Assembly (NCBI RefSeq): GCF_000176855.2
Contig: NC_015138.1
Location: 2,418,001-2,482,000, forward strand
DNA: 64,000 nt
Reading direction: 5' to 3'
Origin: Paracidovorax avenae ATCC 19860
GTDB lineage: Bacteria; Pseudomonadota; Gammaproteobacteria; Burkholderiales; Burkholderiaceae_C
Part shown: in pieces, positions 61,547 through 64,000 of the stretch
Numbering within the stretch: the stretch's first letter is position 1
Layout of the letters: every line of letters begins with the position of its first letter
The notes under the pieces: generated by a model
Databases searched by the model: none
Told to the model about the DNA's origin: nothing
Seen by the model: the letters and a program-made list of their open reading frames with translations, nothing else
Program-made: the position numbers and the translations under genes

Positions 61547-62410
61547 GTGCCTGCCGTGCCAGCTGAAGGGGCGGCCGGCCTCGCCGGGGCCTGGGAGGCC
61601 CTGCGCGGCAGTTCCGCCACCCTGGCGCTCACCCTGAGCGCGCGGGCGTCCCCGCTGGCACGCGAGGCCGATGCCGCATGGGTGGATCCCTGGGCCGCGC
61701 CGCTGCTGGCGCTGTGCCCCTGGGACCTGCGCCGCGCGGCGGATGACTCCGCGCTGGTGCGGGCCGTGGTGGTGCGCAGCCTGGCCTTCGACCGCATGGT
61801 GCTCCAGGCCTGCTCCGAGCGGCCTGTCCACGCCGTGGCCAGCCTGGGCGTGGGGCTCTGCACGCGGCAGGGCCGGCTTGCGCCGTCCCTGCCCGGTGTC
61901 GAGTGGATCGATGCCGACCTGCCGGAAGTCATCGCCCTGCGGCGCCTGCTCCTGCCTGCCGTCGCGGCGGCATGCCCGGGCCAGCTGGTGCCCGGTGCCC
62001 TGCAGGACAGTGCGTGGCTGGACGCCATGCCCTGGCAGGACGGCCGGCACTTCCTCGTGCTGCTCGAAGGCGTGGCGCCCTATGTGCCCCCGGCGGACAT
62101 CCGGCACCTGCTGGAGCGGCTCGCGGCGCGTGCGCGGCGCGAAGGCTGCGGCTGCCGCGTGGTGCTCGACTACCTGCATCCGGATTTCGTCCCGATCGCC
62201 GCCTGGCAGGCGGGCCCCGCCATGCTGCCGGTGGTCAGCGGTTTTCGCGATGCTGCTGCACTGGTGGAGGGGAGCACCGGCTTCCGTGTGCTGCAGGAAT
62301 GCCAGACTTTCGGCCTGTTTTCCGAAGCGCACCGCCGGTTCGAGGACGAATTCCGCGGGCGCCATGGCCATGTGCCCTATGCCGTGGCCTGCCTGGAATC
62401 TGCCTCTTGA
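61547..62410 (+). CDS. leucine-carboxyl-methyltransferase-family SAM methyltransferase
   Basis: 287 residues from a GTG at 61547 that abuts the TGA of the precursor gene. SAM and LCMT (PF04072) motifs are the VRSLAFDRMVLQAC helix, VASLGVGLCTRQGRL (family LGAGLDTR, with C for D), GVEWIDADLPEVIALRRLLLP, and LVLLEGVAPYVPP (family EGV..YL). The family includes the PP2A C-terminal carboxyl methyltransferase and many polyketide/peptide O-methyltransferases. The position straight after the precursor suggests methylation of that protein, perhaps its C-terminal Cys carboxylate. Last plus-strand gene before the AvrRxo1-type pair. Confidence 0.88.
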   Translation: MPAVPAEGAAGLAGAWEALRGSSATLALTLSARASPLAREADAAWVDPWAAPLLALCPWDLRRAADDSALVRAVVVRSLAFDRMVLQACSERPVHAVASLGVGLCTRQGRLAPSLPGVEWIDADLPEVIALRRLLLPAVAAACPGQLVPGALQDSAWLDAMPWQDGRHFLVLLEGVAPYVPPADIRHLLERLAARARREGCGCRVVLDYLHPDFVPIAAWQAGPAMLPVVSGFRDAAALVEGSTGFRVLQECQTFGLFSEAHRRFEDEFRGRHGHVPYAVACLESAS

Positions 62411-62486
62411 GCCGTTGACAGAGCCAGGAGACAACGTCGGGAGTGTCTGGCCTGAGAGCGGCTGACACGACCCAGCGAAGCGGTTC

Positions 62487-62547
62487 TGGCCAGGCGCCGC
62501 ATCGCAGGCAGTACGGGTAGTACGACAAGATGCGGCAACGACGCCAG
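62487..62547. repeat. imperfect inverted-repeat hairpin at the boundary of the transferred block
   Basis: GCCGCATC (62496-62503) pairs with GATGCGGC (62529-62536), flanked by a looser CTGGC/GCCAG pair (62487-62491 and 62543-62547) and two GTAC boxes inside. It lies between the methyltransferase gene and the Arc1 gene, at the point where base composition falls. It could be a REP-type element, a terminator, or the remnant of a mobile element. Confidence 0.5.
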
Positions 62548-62566
62548 AAGGGTCGTGTTGGTCGCT

Positions 62567-62863
62567 TTAAGACCAGGACGCGAGCGTTGTCACCACCCGG
62601 GCGAAGTCCTGCAACGTGCCAACATTTTTGTGCTCGACGTAATACATGTATTCGTACATGGCTTGCCGTTCGTTCCATTCAGCAAGGCGGCCTGCTTGAC
62701 TGGTATCGCAAAGCCTCTCCAGTTTCACTAGATCAAAAGGCTCCTTGCCATTTTTGTCGGCCAGTTCCTTCGCCGCGTTCAACTCCGCATTGCGTAAAGC
62801 AGCATTGCGTTCCTTGAGTTTCTTATGGAAGTCGAGCGCATCTGCGCCTTTCAGGCCTGTCAT
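62567..62863 (-). CDS. Arc1-like antitoxin/chaperone of AvrRxo1
   Basis: 98 residues from the ATG at 62863; an in-frame TTG at 62881 overlaps the effector stop (TTGA) and would give 104. The length matches Arc1 (AvrRxo1-ORF2) as I recall it. The protein is hydrophilic with a long helix (DALDFHKKLKERNAALRNAELNAAKELADKNG) and a Tyr/Trp-rich patch (LAEWNERQAMYEYMYYVEHK). Adjacent and partly coupled to the effector gene, in the same low-G+C block. It is expected to bind and silence AvrRxo1 in the bacterium and so act as antitoxin and possibly chaperone (family knowledge). I found no other function. Confidence 0.82.
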   Translation of the reverse strand: MTGLKGADALDFHKKLKERNAALRNAELNAAKELADKNGKEPFDLVKLERLCDTSQAGRLAEWNERQAMYEYMYYVEHKNVGTLQDFARVVTTLASWS

Positions 62864-62877
62864 GGTATTTTTCGGGG

Positions 62878-64000
62878 TCAAGTCAGTGAACTATGGGCGG
62901 CCAGAGCGTCCGACCACGTCATGCCCGCGTACCGCTCCAATGCGGTGCGGGCATCCATGGCTCGCGCTGGGTCGTCTATACCTTTGGTCAGCCGGTCGAT
63001 CAGCGCAGCGTCAATGATCTGATCGCCGCTATCGCCTGCCCGGGCACCTTGGGGATCTGTAATGGCCTCGTATAACTGAGGGTCATGAATGCTCAGTTCA
63101 CCGTTGACGACGCTGGCAACCATCGCCTTGCTGCCATTCCCGGTAGTGCCGAATAGATGATAGCTCCCCAAGGTCGGGTTCGAGAGAAACTTGTCGATGA
63201 CATCGAGCCGGTGCCCGCGAACCGCCGAGAATCCGTTGGCAACCGCAACGTAGGGTGGCCGGGGGGCGTCACCTTCGTGCTTGCGCTGCAGCACGCCCAT
63301 GAGTGACTGCTCGAGTGGAGCATCAATATCGCACAACTCGATTTTGCGACCGGTCTGCTGAGCCAGCTTGATGTACGCGTCGATTTCGTGCGCTCCAGCC
63401 AGTCGCTTATCGACCAGCATGCTGATCGCCGCGCCGCTCGCGGTCTTCTGCAATCGGAGTTCGTCTTCAAGCCGGTCAGCGAGGATGCACGACTCGGCGT
63501 GTACCTGCGCCGAGGTAAGTTTTGCTCCCTCTGGAGTTTCTGCGAGCGAACGTTTGAAGATGTCGGGATTAATACAGCCGGCGCCGCCACTCTCCTTGAG
63601 GGCATTGGCGAGTACGGGGATGGTTTGTGTCGCCATGCGTGTCTTTCCCGCAGCCGTATTGCCTCGCAACGCGAACAATGTCGGTGGGTGGCCACCGCGC
63701 TCGATCACCTCGGCGAAATCCTGGGCTGCAGTTTTCGCATCGCCGATCAGCCGGTCATGCAATTGACGCCGCTCGGGGCGCCAGTTTTGAGGATGGGCCA
63801 AATAGTCCCATCGGGACTGGCCAGGAGGAGGGAGTTCCCCCAGGCCGAAGATCTCGTCCGACCCCCTGGGTGCGGCCGGCAAACGGATCGCAGGCCTGTT
63901 GCCCGATGTCTCCGGCACTTTTGCCGGCAGTGAGGCCCTGACCCGTGAAGGCGATGAACTGCGCGATCTCTGCGATGGTGCCGGGAAGCCGGCTGGCAGC
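62878..64000 (-). CDS. AvrRxo1-like zeta-toxin-fold type III effector (N-terminus outside the window)
   Basis: The open frame runs past the last base, so only the C-terminal 373 residues or so are visible. The first GTG in the window (63918) is internal. Upstream of it the sequence stays open and is Ser/Arg/Pro-rich (QRSRSSSPSRVRASLPAK), like a secretion signal. A P-loop GNTAAGKT is followed 26 residues after its final Thr by the Asp of NPDIFKRS. In AvrRxo1 the Walker A Thr167 and Asp193 are also 26 apart, and taking an offset of 74 gives a total near 420 residues, the AvrRxo1 length. AvrRxo1 phosphorylates NAD at the 3' position. Lower G+C than its neighbours suggests transfer. Confidence 0.9.
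   Translation of the reverse strand, partial: LPAGFPAPSQRSRSSSPSRVRASLPAKVPETSGNRPAIRLPAAPRGSDEIFGLGELPPPGQSRWDYLAHPQNWRPERRQLHDRLIGDAKTAAQDFAEVIERGGHPPTLFALRGNTAAGKTRMATQTIPVLANALKESGGAGCINPDIFKRSLAETPEGAKLTSAQVHAESCILADRLEDELRLQKTASGAAISMLVDKRLAGAHEIDAYIKLAQQTGRKIELCDIDAPLEQSLMGVLQRKHEGDAPRPPYVAVANGFSAVRGHRLDVIDKFLSNPTLGSYHLFGTTGNGSKAMVASVVNGELSIHDPQLYEAITDPQGARAGDSGDQIIDAALIDRLTKGIDDPARAMDARTALERYAGMTWSDALAAHSSLT

Noticed and set aside
62235..62678. Minus-strand frame across the methyltransferase end and the spacer
   Set aside because: It crosses two genes and the inverted repeat, has no motif, and the Arc1 gene has a better frame in the same place.

Overview
The window is very G+C-rich, almost fully coding, and reads as a chromosomal segment of a plant-associated betaproteobacterium of the family Comamonadaceae. 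Acidovorax/Paracidovorax of the avenae-citrulli group is the best fit. The reasons are the gene families and their order (ilvB-ilvH-ilvC-pssA-leuA, the ECF sigma/DUF3619/DUF3106 trio, the thiO-S-G-E operon under a TPP riboswitch), the frequent xATAAT promoters, and an AvrRxo1-type effector gene at the right edge. This is inferred from the sequence; no database was searched.

Layout, left to right. 1-1222 (minus): sigma factor, putative anti-sigma partner and the start of a DUF3106 gene. 1.5-7.8 kb (plus): branched-chain amino-acid genes ilvB, ilvH, ilvC and leuA with pssA between them, and several candidate leader structures. 7.9-12.4 kb: a penicillin-binding endopeptidase, an IclR regulator, the two bacterial N-degron transferases (aat, bpt), two identical tRNA-Asn genes and a DUF454 gene whose start is broken by a 28-bp tandem duplication. 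12.4-20.8 kb: def, glnD, map, purL. 20.9-22.0 kb: an A+T-rich island with a zinc amidase gene overlapping a gene for a small exported protein, which looks like an antibacterial effector/immunity pair. 22-28.7 kb: an EAL protein, YedI, OmpW, a sensor kinase and a YdjM-like membrane hydrolase. 28.9-35.3 kb: egtD-egtB, O-acetylhomoserine sulfhydrylase, two small proteins and rlhA. 35.4-44.4 kb: an unrecognised basic/Ser-Pro-rich protein, a LivK-type binding protein, a TadA-alpha/beta-hydrolase fusion, LdcA, a cyclase-FHA protein and a penicillin-acylase-family Ntn hydrolase. 44.4-50.1 kb (minus): a fatty-acid/4-hydroxyacid-like catabolic cluster with a Crp/Fnr regulator. 50.2-52.5 kb: a FimV-like protein. 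52.5-56.8 kb: thiamine genes.

The most unusual part is 56.8-62.4 kb. A 1311-residue protein (Ser/Thr kinase, degenerate cyclase, ATPase and helical repeats) is followed by a 265-residue protein with two tandem precursor-like units, and then by an abutting leucine-carboxyl-methyltransferase-family gene. The first two match the TOMM kinase/cyclase fusion and BMA_0021/BMA_0022 precursor families. No YcaO cyclodehydratase or dehydrogenase is visible, so this may be a split or repurposed peptide-modification system.

Immediately downstream on the other strand is a lower-G+C pair that matches AvrRxo1 (a zeta-toxin-like NAD kinase type III effector, cut by the window edge) and its antitoxin/chaperone Arc1. 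Core metabolism therefore fills most of the window. Horizontally acquired interaction functions sit at about 20.8-22.0 kb, possibly at 35.4-36.5 kb, and at 56.8-64.0 kb.
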